64,000 bases of DNA from NCBI RefSeq assembly GCF_038397755.1, contig NZ_CP151637.1, positions 4,092,001 to 4,156,000 on the forward strand. Reading direction: 5' to 3'. This document shows positions 18,318-27,622 of the stretch, piece after piece; within the stretch, counting starts at the first letter, position 1; every line of letters begins with the position of its first letter. The notes beneath the pieces were generated by a model that saw only the letters and a program-made list of their open reading frames with translations, did not search any database and had not been told where the DNA came from. This DNA is from Microbacterium sp. LWH7-1.2 (lineage in GTDB: Bacteria > Actinomycetota > Actinomycetes > Actinomycetales > Microbacteriaceae). Made by a program: the position numbers and the translations under genes.

Positions 18318-19882
18318 TGAGCGCTTCAGAGAGCCGCGGCACCGTGCCGCTGGCACCGTCATCCGGCGCCCACGCCGGCGAGCTGTCGAAGAAGGGCCTG
18401 AGCGCGGGAGCGGTCGGCGTCCTCGGCGCCGTCGTCATCGGCGTCTCCACCATCGCCCCCGCCTATACGCTCACGGCGTCGCTCGGGCCGACCGTCTCTG
18501 TCGTCGGCACGCAGGTGCCGGCCATCATCCTCGTCGGCTTCATCCCGATGCTGCTGACGGCCTTCGGCTACCGCGAGCTCAACCGCGCGATGCCCGACTC
18601 GGGCACCTCGTTCACGTGGGGCGTGCGCGCGTTCGGCCCATGGATCGGCTGGATGACCGGCTGGGGCCTCGTGGCCGCGACCGTCATCGTGCTGTCGAAC
18701 CTCGCGGGCATCGCCGTGGAGTTCCTGTTCCTGCTGATCTCGCAGCTGACGGGCAGCCCCGAGATCGCCGACCTCGCGTTCAACCCGTTCATCAACGTGG
18801 TGGTGTGCCTGCTGTTCATGCTGGGCGCGACGCTCATCTCGTACCGCGACATGCAGACCACGCAGAAGTTCCAGTACATCCTGGTGACCTTCCAGGTCGC
18901 CGTGCTGCTCCTCTTCGCCGTCGTGGCCATCGTCAAGGCGGTGTCGGGCGATGCCCCCGATCCCACTGCGTTCTCGTGGTCGTGGTTCAACCCGTTCGAG
19001 GTGCCGACGTTCAGCGCGTTCGCGGCGGGCCTCTCGCTGTCGATCTTCATCTTCTGGGGCTGGGACGTCGTCCTCACCATGAACGAGGAGACCAAGAACC
19101 CCGCCAAGACCCCGGGGCGCGCGGCGATGCTCACGGTCGTGATCGTGGTCTCGCTGTACCTCCTGCTGTCGATCGGCCTGATCATGTTCGCGGGTGTCGG
19201 CGACGGTCCGCTGGGACTGGCGAACGAGGACATCTCGGCGAACGTCTTCTTCGCGCTGTCCGACCCGATCCTCGGTCCGCTCGCGTTCCTGGTGTCGCTC
19301 GCTGTGCTGTCGAGCTCGGCCGCATCGCTGCAGTCCACGGCCGTGGGCCCGGCGCGGACGCTCCTGGCGATGGGGCACTACGGCGCCCTGCCGCCGAAGT
19401 TCGCCCGCGTCAGCCCCCGCTTCTTCACGCCCGGCTACGCCACCGTGGTGTCTGCGATCGTCGCGTCGGTGTTCTACGCCGTCATGCGCGTCATCAGCGA
19501 GAACGTCCTCACCGACACGATCCTGTCGCTCGGCATGATGATCTGCTTCTACTACGGACTCACCGCGTTCGCGTGCGTCTGGTACTTCCGCAAGCAGTGG
19601 TTCGACTCGGTGCGCAGCTTCTTCTTCACGTTCCTGTTCCCACTCGTGGGCGGCGCGATCCTCGCCGTGCTGTTCGTCACGACGCTTATCGACTCGATGG
19701 ACCCGGCCTACGGCAGCGGGTCGAGCATCGGAGGCCTCGGCCTCGTGTTCGTGCTGGGCGTGGTCGTCATCCTCGTGGGCGTCGTGATCATGATCTGGCA
19801 GGCGATCAAGCGTCCGGCGTTCTTCCGCGGTGAGACACTCGGTATCGACGCCCCCGAAAGCCTTCGACGCGCCCGCCGCTGA
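18317..19882 (+). CDS. APC-superfamily amino acid/polyamine permease
   Basis: 521 residues with about twelve hydrophobic segments. The first membrane helix contains GVLGAVVIGVSTIAPAYT, the APC-type start, and later segments carry FIFWGWDVVLTMNEETKNP, typical of amino acid/polyamine permeases. Its ATG shares one base with the USP stop, so it belongs to the oxidase-USP-permease operon and most likely imports the amine used by that oxidase (putrescine is the best guess). The C-terminus ends in a short charged tail. Confidence 0.92.
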   Translation: MSASESRGTVPLAPSSGAHAGELSKKGLSAGAVGVLGAVVIGVSTIAPAYTLTASLGPTVSVVGTQVPAIILVGFIPMLLTAFGYRELNRAMPDSGTSFTWGVRAFGPWIGWMTGWGLVAATVIVLSNLAGIAVEFLFLLISQLTGSPEIADLAFNPFINVVVCLLFMLGATLISYRDMQTTQKFQYILVTFQVAVLLLFAVVAIVKAVSGDAPDPTAFSWSWFNPFEVPTFSAFAAGLSLSIFIFWGWDVVLTMNEETKNPAKTPGRAAMLTVVIVVSLYLLLSIGLIMFAGVGDGPLGLANEDISANVFFALSDPILGPLAFLVSLAVLSSSAASLQSTAVGPARTLLAMGHYGALPPKFARVSPRFFTPGYATVVSAIVASVFYAVMRVISENVLTDTILSLGMMICFYYGLTAFACVWYFRKQWFDSVRSFFFTFLFPLVGGAILAVLFVTTLIDSMDPAYGSGSSIGGLGLVFVLGVVVILVGVVIMIWQAIKRPAFFRGETLGIDAPESLRRARR

Positions 19883-19922
19883 CGGGCAGACTGTCCCCAT
19901 CCACCCGATCGGAGAGAACGCA

Positions 19923-21284
19923 ATGACCGACTACGCCGTCGTGAACCCGGCCACGGGAGAGACCCTGGCCACGTATCCGACCATCACCGACGAGGCTCTC
20001 GAGACCGCGATCGCGGGAGCGGATGCTGCGTACCGCACGTGGCGCGACCAGCCCGTCGCCGAGCGTGCCGCACGCATCCGCAAGGTGGCGGAGCTGCACC
20101 GCGAGCGTCGCGACGACCTCGCCGCGATCATCGTGCGCGAGATGGGCAAGCCGCTGGAGGCCGCCCTCGGCGAGGTCGACTTCGCCGCAGACATCACCGA
20201 GTACTACGCGGACCACGCGGAGAAGATCACCGGCGACCAGCCGATCGACATCGACGGGGAGGGCACGGCGGTCATCCGCCGCTCGCCCCTCGGCGTGCTG
20301 CTGGGCATCATGCCGTGGAACTTCCCGTACTACCAGGTCGCCCGCTTCGCCGCGCCGAACATCGTGGTGGGCAACACCATCCTCCTGAAGCACGCACCGC
20401 AGTGCCCGGAGTCGGCCGCCGCCATCGCGGCGATCTACGCCGACGCCGGGCTCGAGGGCGTCTACACGAACGTCTACGCGACGAACGATCAGGCGGCGAC
20501 GATCATCGCCGACCGCCGGGTGCAGGGCGTCTCGGTCACGGGCTCCGAGCGCGCCGGCGCCGCCGTCGCCGAGATCGCTGGCCGCAACCTCAAGAAGGTC
20601 GCGCTCGAACTCGGCGGGTCCGACCCGTTCATCCTGCTTTCGACCGACGACCTCGACGCGGCGGTGCAGGCGGCCGTGGACGCGCGCCTCGACAACACCG
20701 GGCAGTCGTGCAACGCCGCCAAGCGCTTCATCGTCGTCGACGGCCTGTACGACGCGTTCCTCGAGAAGTTCACCGCGAAGATGACCGAGGCGAAGGTCGG
20801 CGACCCGTTCGCCGACGACACCGTGCTGGGCCCGCTGTCGTCGCTCACGGCGGCCGAGCGCCTGGCCGAGCAGGTCGACAGGGCCGTCGCGCAGGGCGCG
20901 ACGCTGGTCGCCGGCGGCACGCGCGACGGCGCGTTCTACCCGGGCACGGTGCTCGCCGACGTCACGAGCGACATGGACGCGTACCGCGAGGAGTTCTTCG
21001 GCCCCGTCGGCGTCGTCTACAAGGTCGCGGACGAGGACGCGGCGGTCGCCCTCGCGAACGACACCAGCTACGGACTCGGCTCGTACGTCTTCACGACCGA
21101 CGAGGAGCAGGCCCAGCGCGTCGCCGACAAGATCGACGCCGGCATGGTCTACGTGAACGTGGTGCTGGCCGACGAGCCCGGGCTGCCCTTCGGCGGCGTG
21201 AAGCGCTCCGGCACCTCGCGCGAGATGGGCCTTCTGGCGGCGGACGAGTTCGTCAACAAGAAGCTGATCCGCATCGGCGCCTGA
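19923..21284 (+). CDS. gabD: NAD(P)-dependent aldehyde dehydrogenase, succinate-semialdehyde type
   Basis: 453 residues. The cofactor and active-site motifs are present: GIMPWNFPYYQVARFAAPN, VSVTGSERAG, the conserved glutamate in ALELGGSDPFI, and the catalytic cysteine C263 in NTGQSCNAAKRF. The shorter length and sequence fit the GabD2/SSADH group, oxidising succinate semialdehyde to succinate; in this cluster it could also oxidise 4-aminobutanal to GABA. The ribosome binding site GGAGAGAACGCA precedes the ATG. It lies 40 bp after the permease and is probably the last gene of the operon. Confidence 0.88.
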   Translation: MTDYAVVNPATGETLATYPTITDEALETAIAGADAAYRTWRDQPVAERAARIRKVAELHRERRDDLAAIIVREMGKPLEAALGEVDFAADITEYYADHAEKITGDQPIDIDGEGTAVIRRSPLGVLLGIMPWNFPYYQVARFAAPNIVVGNTILLKHAPQCPESAAAIAAIYADAGLEGVYTNVYATNDQAATIIADRRVQGVSVTGSERAGAAVAEIAGRNLKKVALELGGSDPFILLSTDDLDAAVQAAVDARLDNTGQSCNAAKRFIVVDGLYDAFLEKFTAKMTEAKVGDPFADDTVLGPLSSLTAAERLAEQVDRAVAQGATLVAGGTRDGAFYPGTVLADVTSDMDAYREEFFGPVGVVYKVADEDAAVALANDTSYGLGSYVFTTDEEQAQRVADKIDAGMVYVNVVLADEPGLPFGGVKRSGTSREMGLLAADEFVNKKLIRIGA

Positions 21285-21287
21285 GGA

Positions 21288-21911
21288 TCAGCCCTCGCCG
21301 AGCGCCTCGCGCGCCTCGGCGAGGGCTTCGTCGGCCCACTGGACCTGCTGCGGCGTGCCCCAGCGGGTCGCGGCGTCCCGTGCCGCCTCGAACTCTGCGA
21401 TCGCCTCGGCCAGGCGTCTGGCGTCGAAGAGGCGCCAGCCGGCGTTGTTGTGCAGCGACACGTTCCATCGCAGCGTGCGCTGATCCGAGGCGCCGTCGAG
21501 CGCCCTGAACGCCGCCGAGGTCCACTCCTCGGCCTGATCGGGCTCCGCGATCGCGAGCATGTGCAGCGCGTCGACCTGCAGGAACGTCAGGCCCGCTCCC
21601 GATGCGGCATCCACGGCCGCGAGGAAGTAGGTGACCGCCGCCTCGGGGTCGCCGGCCGAGTTGCGCACGCGGCCGCGCTCCAGGGCCGCACGGGCCGCGA
21701 CCGCCGCGTCCTCGATCGAGACGGCGTCGAGGGCCGCGTCCGCCTCGTCGAACCGCTCCTGCAGGCCCAGAGCCCGCGCCACCTGGGTCTCGAGCTCGGC
21801 GCGGGTCGCAGCATCCGTCTCGTCCTCCATCGCCCCGCGCAGTCGCGCTTCGGAGCCCGCCGCGTCGGAGAAGTCCCACAGCTCGTCGAGCCGGGTCTGC
21901 GCGAGAGTCAT
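21288..21911 (-). CDS. Tetratricopeptide-repeat-like protein
   Basis: 207 residues, almost entirely alpha-helical by composition, with repeated ~34-residue units of TPR type (for example ERFDEADAALDAVSIEDAAV and ARRLAEAIAEFEAARDAATR). It is probably a cytoplasmic protein-protein interaction scaffold; no catalytic motif. The TAGCAT box six bases before the ATG suggests a leaderless mRNA. It converges on the aldehyde dehydrogenase with a 3-bp gap. Confidence 0.75.
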   Translation of the reverse strand: MTLAQTRLDELWDFSDAAGSEARLRGAMEDETDAATRAELETQVARALGLQERFDEADAALDAVSIEDAAVAARAALERGRVRNSAGDPEAAVTYFLAAVDAASGAGLTFLQVDALHMLAIAEPDQAEEWTSAAFRALDGASDQRTLRWNVSLHNNAGWRLFDARRLAEAIAEFEAARDAATRWGTPQQVQWADEALAEAREALGEG

Positions 21912-21975
21912 GCCGGAATGCTAGTGCCGTCATCCGGGGGTGTCGCCGACGCGGCGTGAGCGCGAGGATGGAGTC

Positions 21976-22413
21976 ATGGCAGACACACCGGACCCCGTCG
22001 TCTCCCTCTCCGATGAAGAGTGCTGGGAGCGCCTGCGCGGGCAGGAGCTCGGGCGCCTCGTCACCCACGTGGGCGAGGTGCTCGACATCTTCCCCGTGAA
22101 CTACATCGTCGACGGCGAGAGCGTGCTCTTCCGCACGGCGCAGGGGAGCAAGCTGTTCGAGCTGACCGTCAATGACGAGGTGCTCTTCGAGGTCGACGAC
22201 CACACCGACACCGACGCGTGGAGCGTGATCCTGCGGGGTCGCGCCCACCCGCTCGACCGCTCCGACGAGGTCGAGCGGGCCGACGGTCTGGGGCTCAGAC
22301 CGTGGATCCCGACGCTCAAGTACACGTACGTGCGCGTCGAGGCGATGTCGCTGTCGGGCCGCGCCTTCGCGCGTGGACCCGAGCCCGACCGGTACGGCGT
22401 GCAGCAGTACTGA
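21976..22413 (+). CDS. Pyridoxamine 5'-phosphate oxidase-like flavin/F420-binding protein
   Basis: 145 residues. The order ECWERLRGQELGRLVTHVG, then DIFPVNYIVDGESVLFRT and FEVDDHTDTDAWSVILRGRA, is that of the NimA-like pyridox_oxase_2 family, split beta-barrel proteins that bind FMN or F420. The natural reaction of most members is unknown. The ATG at 21976 follows a GAGGAT box six bases upstream. It stands alone before tRNA-Trp. Confidence 0.85.
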   Translation: MADTPDPVVSLSDEECWERLRGQELGRLVTHVGEVLDIFPVNYIVDGESVLFRTAQGSKLFELTVNDEVLFEVDDHTDTDAWSVILRGRAHPLDRSDEVERADGLGLRPWIPTLKYTYVRVEAMSLSGRAFARGPEPDRYGVQQY

Positions 22414-22446
22414 GCCGATGAGTGCGCAGGTGCGTGGCCGCCTCGG

Positions 22447-22476
22447 TTCGCGGGGCCCGCGGGCATGCCGTACACT
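22447..22476 (+). promoter_or_regulatory. Putative promoter for tRNA-Trp / secE
   Basis: TTCGCG (22447-22452) and TACACT (22471-22476) are spaced by 18 bp. Downstream lie two hairpins, a 9-bp stem at 22508-22516 with 22522-22530 and GAGACC/GGTCTC at 22572-22587, that form a leader before the tRNA. Their role is unknown. Confidence 0.4.
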
Positions 22477-22588
22477 GGATCGTGCAGTCGAAGTCTGCAT
22501 TCTTTCGCCGTGCCCGGTACTCGGGCACGGACCCTCAACCCGCGGTGAGAGGGGAAGAGTGCGGGCTTCACGAGACCTCCGGGTCTCT

Positions 22589-22661
<73 letters not shown>

Positions 22662-22742
22662 CGCGTCAGCGCAACACCGGTGACATGCCGGTGGTTGACA
22701 ACACAGTGTGCCGGCCCGTGTCGGCTCACGGAAGGTAATCAG

Positions 22743-23024
22743 GTGGCATCGATGGTTCAGGACGAGCCGAAGGGTGAAGTCGTCTCCGCAGAGGGAACGA
22801 CCGCACCCCGCGAGAAGAAGCCGAACGTCTTCGCTCGTATCGCCCTGTTCGTGCGCCAGGTCTTCGCCGAGCTCCGCAAGGTCGTCACGCCGACCCGCCA
22901 GGAGCTGCTGAAGTACACGGCGGTGGTGCTGGGCTTCGTCGTCGTGATGATGGCGCTCGTCTACGGCCTGGACGTGCTGTTCGTGTGGATCACGTCGTAC
23001 GTCTTCGGGGTCCCCGGCGCCTGA
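22743..23024 (+). CDS. secE: Preprotein translocase subunit SecE
   Basis: 93 residues: a charged N-terminal ~35 residues, then the SecE core [20 protein letters not shown] (amphipathic helix) and one membrane span ([20 protein letters not shown]). It joins SecY and SecG in the protein-conducting channel. The GTG at 22743 is preferred because GGAAGG lies seven bases upstream; an ATG at 22752 is possible. It is followed by nusG as in most bacteria. Confidence 0.95.
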   Translation: MASMVQDEPKGEVVSAEGTTAPREKKPNVFARIALFVRQVFAELRKVVTPTRQELLKYTAVVLGFVVVMMALVYGLDVLFVWITSYVFGVPGA

Positions 23025-23107
23025 TCCCGAGCGCTCCCGGCTCGCAGCGGGAGCACGACACGGGCGGACCGCAGGTCCGGCAGCGGACGGAACGGAAGAG
23101 AACTCAC

Positions 23108-24229
23108 GTGACTGAAAGATATGTCGACGACGCCGATTGGGCGACGGCCGCCGAGCAGTCGTCGGAGGACGACGAAGCTCAGGAGGGCAACGTCCTCGCG
23201 GCGGAGGAGCGGTCGGTGGAAGCCGCCGAGCACCTCGCCATCCACATCGTCGACGACTCAGACGAGGATGACGCCGACCTGGACGACATCGACATCGACG
23301 ACCCGGAGGCCGACGCCATCGTGAACGACGCTCTCAACCTCGACGAGACGGCCGAGACCGAGGCCGCGGCCGAGGTCATCAACGACTCCATCGCGGAGGA
23401 GGTCGCCGAACTCGAGGCCGAAGCCGCCGAGGAGGTGACCCCGTACGACGGTCCCGACGTGAACGGCGACGAGGACGAGCCGGAGCTCGACGAGGACTTC
23501 GTCGCGGAGGTCGATGCCGCAGCCGCCGTCGTCGACGACGTCGAGGCCTCCGTCTCGCCGGCCGACGCCGCCGAGGCTCCCGAGACCGACGACGAGGACG
23601 AGGACGAGGACCCCTACGAGGCGTTCCGTGCCGACCTGCGCACCCTCCCGGGCAAGTGGTACGTCATCCACTCCTACGCCGGCTTCGAGCGCAAGGTGAA
23701 GGCCAACATCGAGCAGCGCAAGTCGACGCTCGAGGTCGAGGAGGAGATCTATCAGATCGAGGTCCCGATGGAGGACGTCGTCGAGATCAAGAACGGTCAG
23801 CGCAAGATGGTCACGCGCGTCCGTATCCCCGGCTACGTGCTCGTGCGCATGGAGCTCAACGAGGACACCTGGTCGGTCGTGCGTCACACGCCCGGTGTGA
23901 CCGGCTTCGTCGGCAACGCCCACAACCCGACGCCGCTGCGCTTCGAAGAGGCCTTCAACATGCTGAAGAGCCTGGTCGAGGTCAAGGAGGTCGCCGGCGC
24001 GAAGGGCGGTGCGGCCAAGAAGGGCGCCGCCGCCACGGCCCGCGTCATCCCGGCCGAGGTGGACTTCGAGGTCGGCGAGACCATCACGATCAAGGAGGGC
24101 TCGTTCGCGGGCCTGCCCGGCACCATCAGCGAGATCAAGCCCGAGAGCGGCAAGCTCACGGTCCTCGTCTCGCTCTTCGAGCGTGAGACCCCGGTCGAGC
24201 TGTCGTTCGACCAGGTCACCAAGCTCTAG
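23108..24229 (+). CDS. nusG: Transcription termination/antitermination factor NusG
   Basis: 373 residues, about twice E. coli NusG. Residues 1-170 are a highly acidic, disordered extension (runs of Asp/Glu, pI very low), a feature of actinobacterial NusG. The NGN domain starts near [20 protein letters not shown]. The C-terminal KOW domain spans [20 protein letters not shown] to FDQVTKL. An Ala/Gly/Lys-rich insert ([19 protein letters not shown]) links the two. It binds RNA polymerase and couples transcription to Rho or ribosomes. GTG start with GGAAGAG upstream. Confidence 0.96.
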   Translation: MTERYVDDADWATAAEQSSEDDEAQEGNVLAAEERSVEAAEHLAIHIVDDSDEDDADLDDIDIDDPEADAIVNDALNLDETAETEAAAEVINDSIAEEVAELEAEAAEEVTPYDGPDVNGDEDEPELDEDFVAEVDAAAAVVDDVEASVSPADAAEAPETDDEDEDEDPYEAFRADLRTLPGKWYVIHSYAGFERKVKANIEQRKSTLEVEEEIYQIEVPMEDVVEIKNGQRKMVTRVRIPGYVLVRMELNEDTWSVVRHTPGVTGFVGNAHNPTPLRFEEAFNMLKSLVEVKEVAGAKGGAAKKGAAATARVIPAEVDFEVGETITIKEGSFAGLPGTISEIKPESGKLTVLVSLFERETPVELSFDQVTKL

Positions 24230-24333
24230 CAGACTTCCCGGGGCTCGTCCCCGGGGGAACCGCTGCCCGGAGATGCCGGGCGTGCGGGAGAACGGGAGCC
24301 TCGCGGCATCCGTTCGAATGAAAGGAAACAAGA

Positions 24334-24765
24334 ATGGCACCGAAGAAGAAGGTGACCGGCCTGATCAAGCTTCAGATCAACGCCGGTGCAGCCAACCCGG
24401 CGCCGCCGATCGGCCCCGCGCTCGGTCAGCATGGCGTCAACATCATGGAGTTCTGCAAGGCGTACAACGCCGCGACCGAGTCGCAGCGCGGCAACGTCAT
24501 CCCCGTGGAGATCACCGTCTACGAGGACCGCAGCTTCACGTTCATCCTGAAGACCCCGCCGGCCGCTGAGCTCATCAAGAAGGCTGCCGGTGTGCAGAAG
24601 GGCTCGAAGACGCCGCACACGGCCAAGGTGGGCAAGCTCACCAAGGACCAGGTCCGTCAGATCGCCGAGCAGAAGCAGCCCGACCTGAACGCGAACGACA
24701 TCGAGGCCGCCTCGAAGATCATCGCCGGCACCGCCCGTTCCATGGGCATCACGGTCGAGGACTGA
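24334..24765 (+). CDS. rplK: 50S ribosomal protein L11
   Basis: 143 residues, standard L11 length. Typical features: [20 protein letters not shown] with [13 protein letters not shown], and the RNA-binding C-terminal part [18 protein letters not shown]. It forms the GTPase-associated centre with 23S rRNA and L10/L12. The ribosome binding site AAAGGAAACAAGA precedes the ATG. A small GC hairpin at 24237-24255 lies in the nusG-rplK gap. rplA follows 14 bp after the stop. Confidence 0.98.
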   Translation: MAPKKKVTGLIKLQINAGAANPAPPIGPALGQHGVNIMEFCKAYNAATESQRGNVIPVEITVYEDRSFTFILKTPPAAELIKKAAGVQKGSKTPHTAKVGKLTKDQVRQIAEQKQPDLNANDIEAASKIIAGTARSMGITVED

Positions 24766-24779
24766 GGGGGATAGGAAAC

Positions 24780-25472
24780 ATGGCTACCAAGTCCAAGGCC
24801 TTCCGGGCCGCAGCCGCCAAGATCGAGGCGGACAAGTTCTACAGCCCCACCGAGGCCGTCGCGCTCGCGAAGCAGACCGGTTCGGCGAAGTTCGACTCGA
24901 CCGTCGAGGTCGCGCTCAAGCTCTCGGTCGACCCCCGCAAGGCGGACCAGATGGTGCGCGGCACCGTCATCCTCCCCCACGGCACCGGCAAGACCGCCCG
25001 CGTCATCGTGTTCGCGACGGGTCCGGCCGCTGAGGCCGCGATCGCCGCGGGTGCGGACGAGGTCGGCGGCGCCGAGCTCATCGAGAAGGTCGCCGGCGGC
25101 TGGACCGCGTTCGACGCGGCCGTCGCGACGCCCGAGCTCATGGGCCAGGTCGGCCGTCTCGGCAAGGTGCTCGGCCCCCGTGGCCTCATGCCCAACCCGA
25201 AGACCGGCACCGTGACCCCCAACCCGGCCAAGGCCGTCGAGGAGATCAAGGGCGGAAAGATCGAGTTCCGCGTCGACAAGCACGCCAACGTGCACTTCGT
25301 CGTCGGCAAGGCCTCGTTCTCGGCCGAGCAGCTGGACGAGAATCTGAAGGCCGCGCTCGAAGAGATCGTGCGCCTGAAGCCGTCGAGCTCGAAGGGCCGC
25401 TACATCCAGAAGGGCGCCGTGTCGACCACGTTCGGCCCCGGCATCCCGCTGGACGTCAACACGCTCGTCTGA
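24780..25472 (+). CDS. rplA: 50S ribosomal protein L1
   Basis: 230 residues, full length. It contains the L1 signature region [20 protein letters not shown] followed by TGTVTPN, and an N-terminal [20 protein letters not shown]. It forms the L1 stalk of the large subunit and is often the autogenous repressor of the L11-L1 mRNA. Ribosome binding site GGGGATAGGAAAC. The operon ends here with a strong terminator. Confidence 0.98.
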   Translation: MATKSKAFRAAAAKIEADKFYSPTEAVALAKQTGSAKFDSTVEVALKLSVDPRKADQMVRGTVILPHGTGKTARVIVFATGPAAEAAIAAGADEVGGAELIEKVAGGWTAFDAAVATPELMGQVGRLGKVLGPRGLMPNPKTGTVTPNPAKAVEEIKGGKIEFRVDKHANVHFVVGKASFSAEQLDENLKAALEEIVRLKPSSSKGRYIQKGAVSTTFGPGIPLDVNTLV

Positions 25473-25483
25473 GTCGTTCCGCA

Positions 25484-25515
25484 CGAAGGCCCCACCCGTT
25501 TGGGTGGGGCCTTCG
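25484..25515 (+). terminator. Terminator of the nusG-rplKA operon
   Basis: A 14-bp perfect stem (25484-25497 with 25502-25515, loop GTTT) followed by TCGTT, 11 bp after the rplA stop. Confidence 0.9.
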
Positions 25516-25585
25516 TCGTTCGCGGCGGGGCGGGCTGCCGTAACCACGAACGCGCGGTCGCGACCGCGGGAGTAGCGTCGAGGAC

Positions 25586-26632
25586 ATGCCGAAGACGCTG
25601 CAGGACCTGTTCGGAATCGACGCGCCGATCGTGCTCGGCCCCTTCGGCGGGCTGTCGTCGATCGAGCTGACGGCCGCGGTGAGCGAGCTCGGCGGACTGG
25701 GCTCGTACGGGCTCTACGGGTACTCCGCCGACCGAATCAGCGACACGATCGCGGCGCTGCACTCCGCGACGCGGCGCCCGTTCGCCGTCAACCTGTGGCT
25801 GCCGACCGGCGACGAGATCACTCCCGGCGAGGTCGACCTGAAGCCGGCGATCGAGGCGGTCGCCCCGCTCTACGACGAGCTGGGTCTCGCGCACCCGACG
25901 CCTCCGATCGAGTTCCTGCCCGACCTCGACTCCCAGTTGACGGCGGTGATGGATGCTGCGCCCGCGGCGCTGAGCGTGGTCTTCGGCGCGCCGTCGGAGC
26001 ACGTGGTCGCGGCGGCGCGGAGCCGCGGCATCCGCGTCATCGGCACTGCCACCACTGTCGCGGAGGCCGTCGCGCTCGAGACGGCGGGGGTGGACGCGGT
26101 CGTCGCCACCGGCGCCGAGGCGGGCGGCCATCGCGTGTCGTTCCTCAGGCCCGCCGAGCAGTCGCTCGTCGGCACGTTCGCGCTCGTCCCGCAAGTCGTG
26201 GACGCGGTGGACGTCCCGGTGATCGCGGCCGGCGGCATCGCCGACCGGCGCGGCGTCGCCGCCGCGTTCGCGCTCGGCGCTTCGGGGGTGCAGGTGGGTT
26301 CCGCGTTCCTGCGCACGCGGCAGTCGGCCGCCACCGAGGCGCACCGTCGGGCGATCGCCGACGCCTCAGACACCGGGACCGTGCTCACCCGCGCCATGAG
26401 CGGGCGCCTGGCTCGCGGCATCCCGAATCGCGCCATGCGGGAGATCGAGACCACCGGGATCATCGCGCCGTTCCCCGCGCAGAACTGGCTCACCGGGCAG
26501 TTCCGTGCCGAGGCAGGGCGTCGCGGCGACGGCGAGCTCGTGTCGCTGTGGGCCGGGCAGGCCGCGGGGCTCGCGCCGAGCGACGACGCCGCCGAGGTCT
26601 TCGCAGAGCTGGTGTCGGGCCTGCCCGCCTGA
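25586..26632 (+). CDS. Nitronate monooxygenase / 2-nitropropane dioxygenase family
   Basis: 348 residues, TIM-barrel FMN enzyme. Family marks are IVLGPFGGLSSIELTAAVSE at the N-terminus, the VATGAEAGGH segment with the catalytic histidine, and the phosphate-binding run PVIAAGGIADRRGVAAAFAL followed by GASGVQVGSAFL. It oxidises propionate-3-nitronate or other nitronates; close relatives include enoyl reductases FabK, so the substrate is uncertain. TAGCGT lies seven bases before the ATG (leaderless). Confidence 0.88.
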   Translation: MPKTLQDLFGIDAPIVLGPFGGLSSIELTAAVSELGGLGSYGLYGYSADRISDTIAALHSATRRPFAVNLWLPTGDEITPGEVDLKPAIEAVAPLYDELGLAHPTPPIEFLPDLDSQLTAVMDAAPAALSVVFGAPSEHVVAAARSRGIRVIGTATTVAEAVALETAGVDAVVATGAEAGGHRVSFLRPAEQSLVGTFALVPQVVDAVDVPVIAAGGIADRRGVAAAFALGASGVQVGSAFLRTRQSAATEAHRRAIADASDTGTVLTRAMSGRLARGIPNRAMREIETTGIIAPFPAQNWLTGQFRAEAGRRGDGELVSLWAGQAAGLAPSDDAAEVFAELVSGLPA

Positions 26633-26750
26633 TCGGCCCTGGCAACAAAGCGCAACGCGACGCCCCCGAAGCGTCGTGACCGTGTTGTACTGGAAAGTCC
26701 GCCGCTCAGGGCGGACCGCACACAGCACGCCGCACCACCCGGGAATCCAC

Positions 26751-27551
26751 ATGTCACGCCGTATCACCGCACTCGTCCTCACCGCCGCCGCCGCCCTCGC
26801 GCTCACTGCGTGCAGCAGCGGCTCCGCCGACCCCGCCGCCAGCGGCGAGGGCGACGACTACGGCCTGGTGACCGCCGGCACGCTCACGGTCGCCACCGAG
26901 GGAACGTACCGCCCGTTCTCGTTCCACGACGAGTCCGGCGAGCTCGTCGGCTTCGACGTCGAGATCGCCGAGGCGGTCGCCGAGAAGCTCGGCCTGGAGG
27001 TCGTGTTCCAGGAGACCCAGTGGGACGCGATCTTCGCGGGCCTCGACGCCGGCCGCTTCGACGTCATCGGTAACCAGGTGTCGATCAACCCCGAGCGCGA
27101 GGAGAAGTACCTCTTCAGCGAGCCCTACACCGTGTCGCCCGGCGTGATCGTCGTGCCCGAGGACGACGACTCGATCACGAGCTTCGACGACCTCGCCGGA
27201 AAGACGACGGCGCAGTCGCTCACGAGCAACTGGTACCAGCTCGCCCAGGAGAGCGGCGCCACCGTCGAGGCGGTCGAGGGCTGGGCGCAGGCCGTCGCGC
27301 TGCTGCAGCAGGGGCGCGTCGACGCGACGATCAACGACAGCCTGACCTTCCTCGACTACGAGAAGAGCGAGGGCCCGACGGGTCTGAAGATCGCCGTCGA
27401 GACGGATGAGCCGAGCCTCAGCGCCTTCGCGTTCACGAAGGACAAGGAGGCGCTCGTCGAGGCGATCGACGGCGCCCTTGCGGAGCTCCGCGAGGAGGGC
27501 GTGCTCGCCGAGATCAGCGAGAAGTACTTCGGCGCGGACGTCACCCAGTAG
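26751..27551 (+). CDS. Amino-acid ABC transporter substrate-binding lipoprotein
   Basis: 266 residues. A lipobox LTAC (cysteine near residue 21) follows a short hydrophobic signal, so the mature protein is a membrane-anchored lipoprotein. The body is SBP_bac_3: TLTVATEGTYRPFSFHDESG, LVGFDVEIAEAVAEKLG, GRFDVIGNQVSINPER and GRVDATINDSLTFLDY. The set and the run GKTTAQSLTSNW resemble cystine-type importers, though other polar amino acids are possible. It is the first gene of a three-gene importer (permease and ATPase downstream). A weak 7-bp hairpin precedes the start at 26697-26716. Confidence 0.92.
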   Translation: MSRRITALVLTAAAALALTACSSGSADPAASGEGDDYGLVTAGTLTVATEGTYRPFSFHDESGELVGFDVEIAEAVAEKLGLEVVFQETQWDAIFAGLDAGRFDVIGNQVSINPEREEKYLFSEPYTVSPGVIVVPEDDDSITSFDDLAGKTTAQSLTSNWYQLAQESGATVEAVEGWAQAVALLQQGRVDATINDSLTFLDYEKSEGPTGLKIAVETDEPSLSAFAFTKDKEALVEAIDGALAELREEGVLAEISEKYFGADVTQ

Positions 27552-27622
27552 TAGTCCGCGAGCCGCCGCTCGTCCTACCGTGGGCGGGCGGCGGCGTCGT
27601 CTGTCGCAGAGGGAGGACCCGC

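Noticed and set aside
14632..21284. Equal length (1362 bp) of gabT, amine oxidase and aldehyde dehydrogenase genes
   Set aside because: They belong to unrelated folds; the equal length is coincidence.
26641..26750. Riboswitch upstream of the amino acid importer
   Set aside because: Only a 7-bp hairpin is present and no conserved riboswitch core could be recognised.
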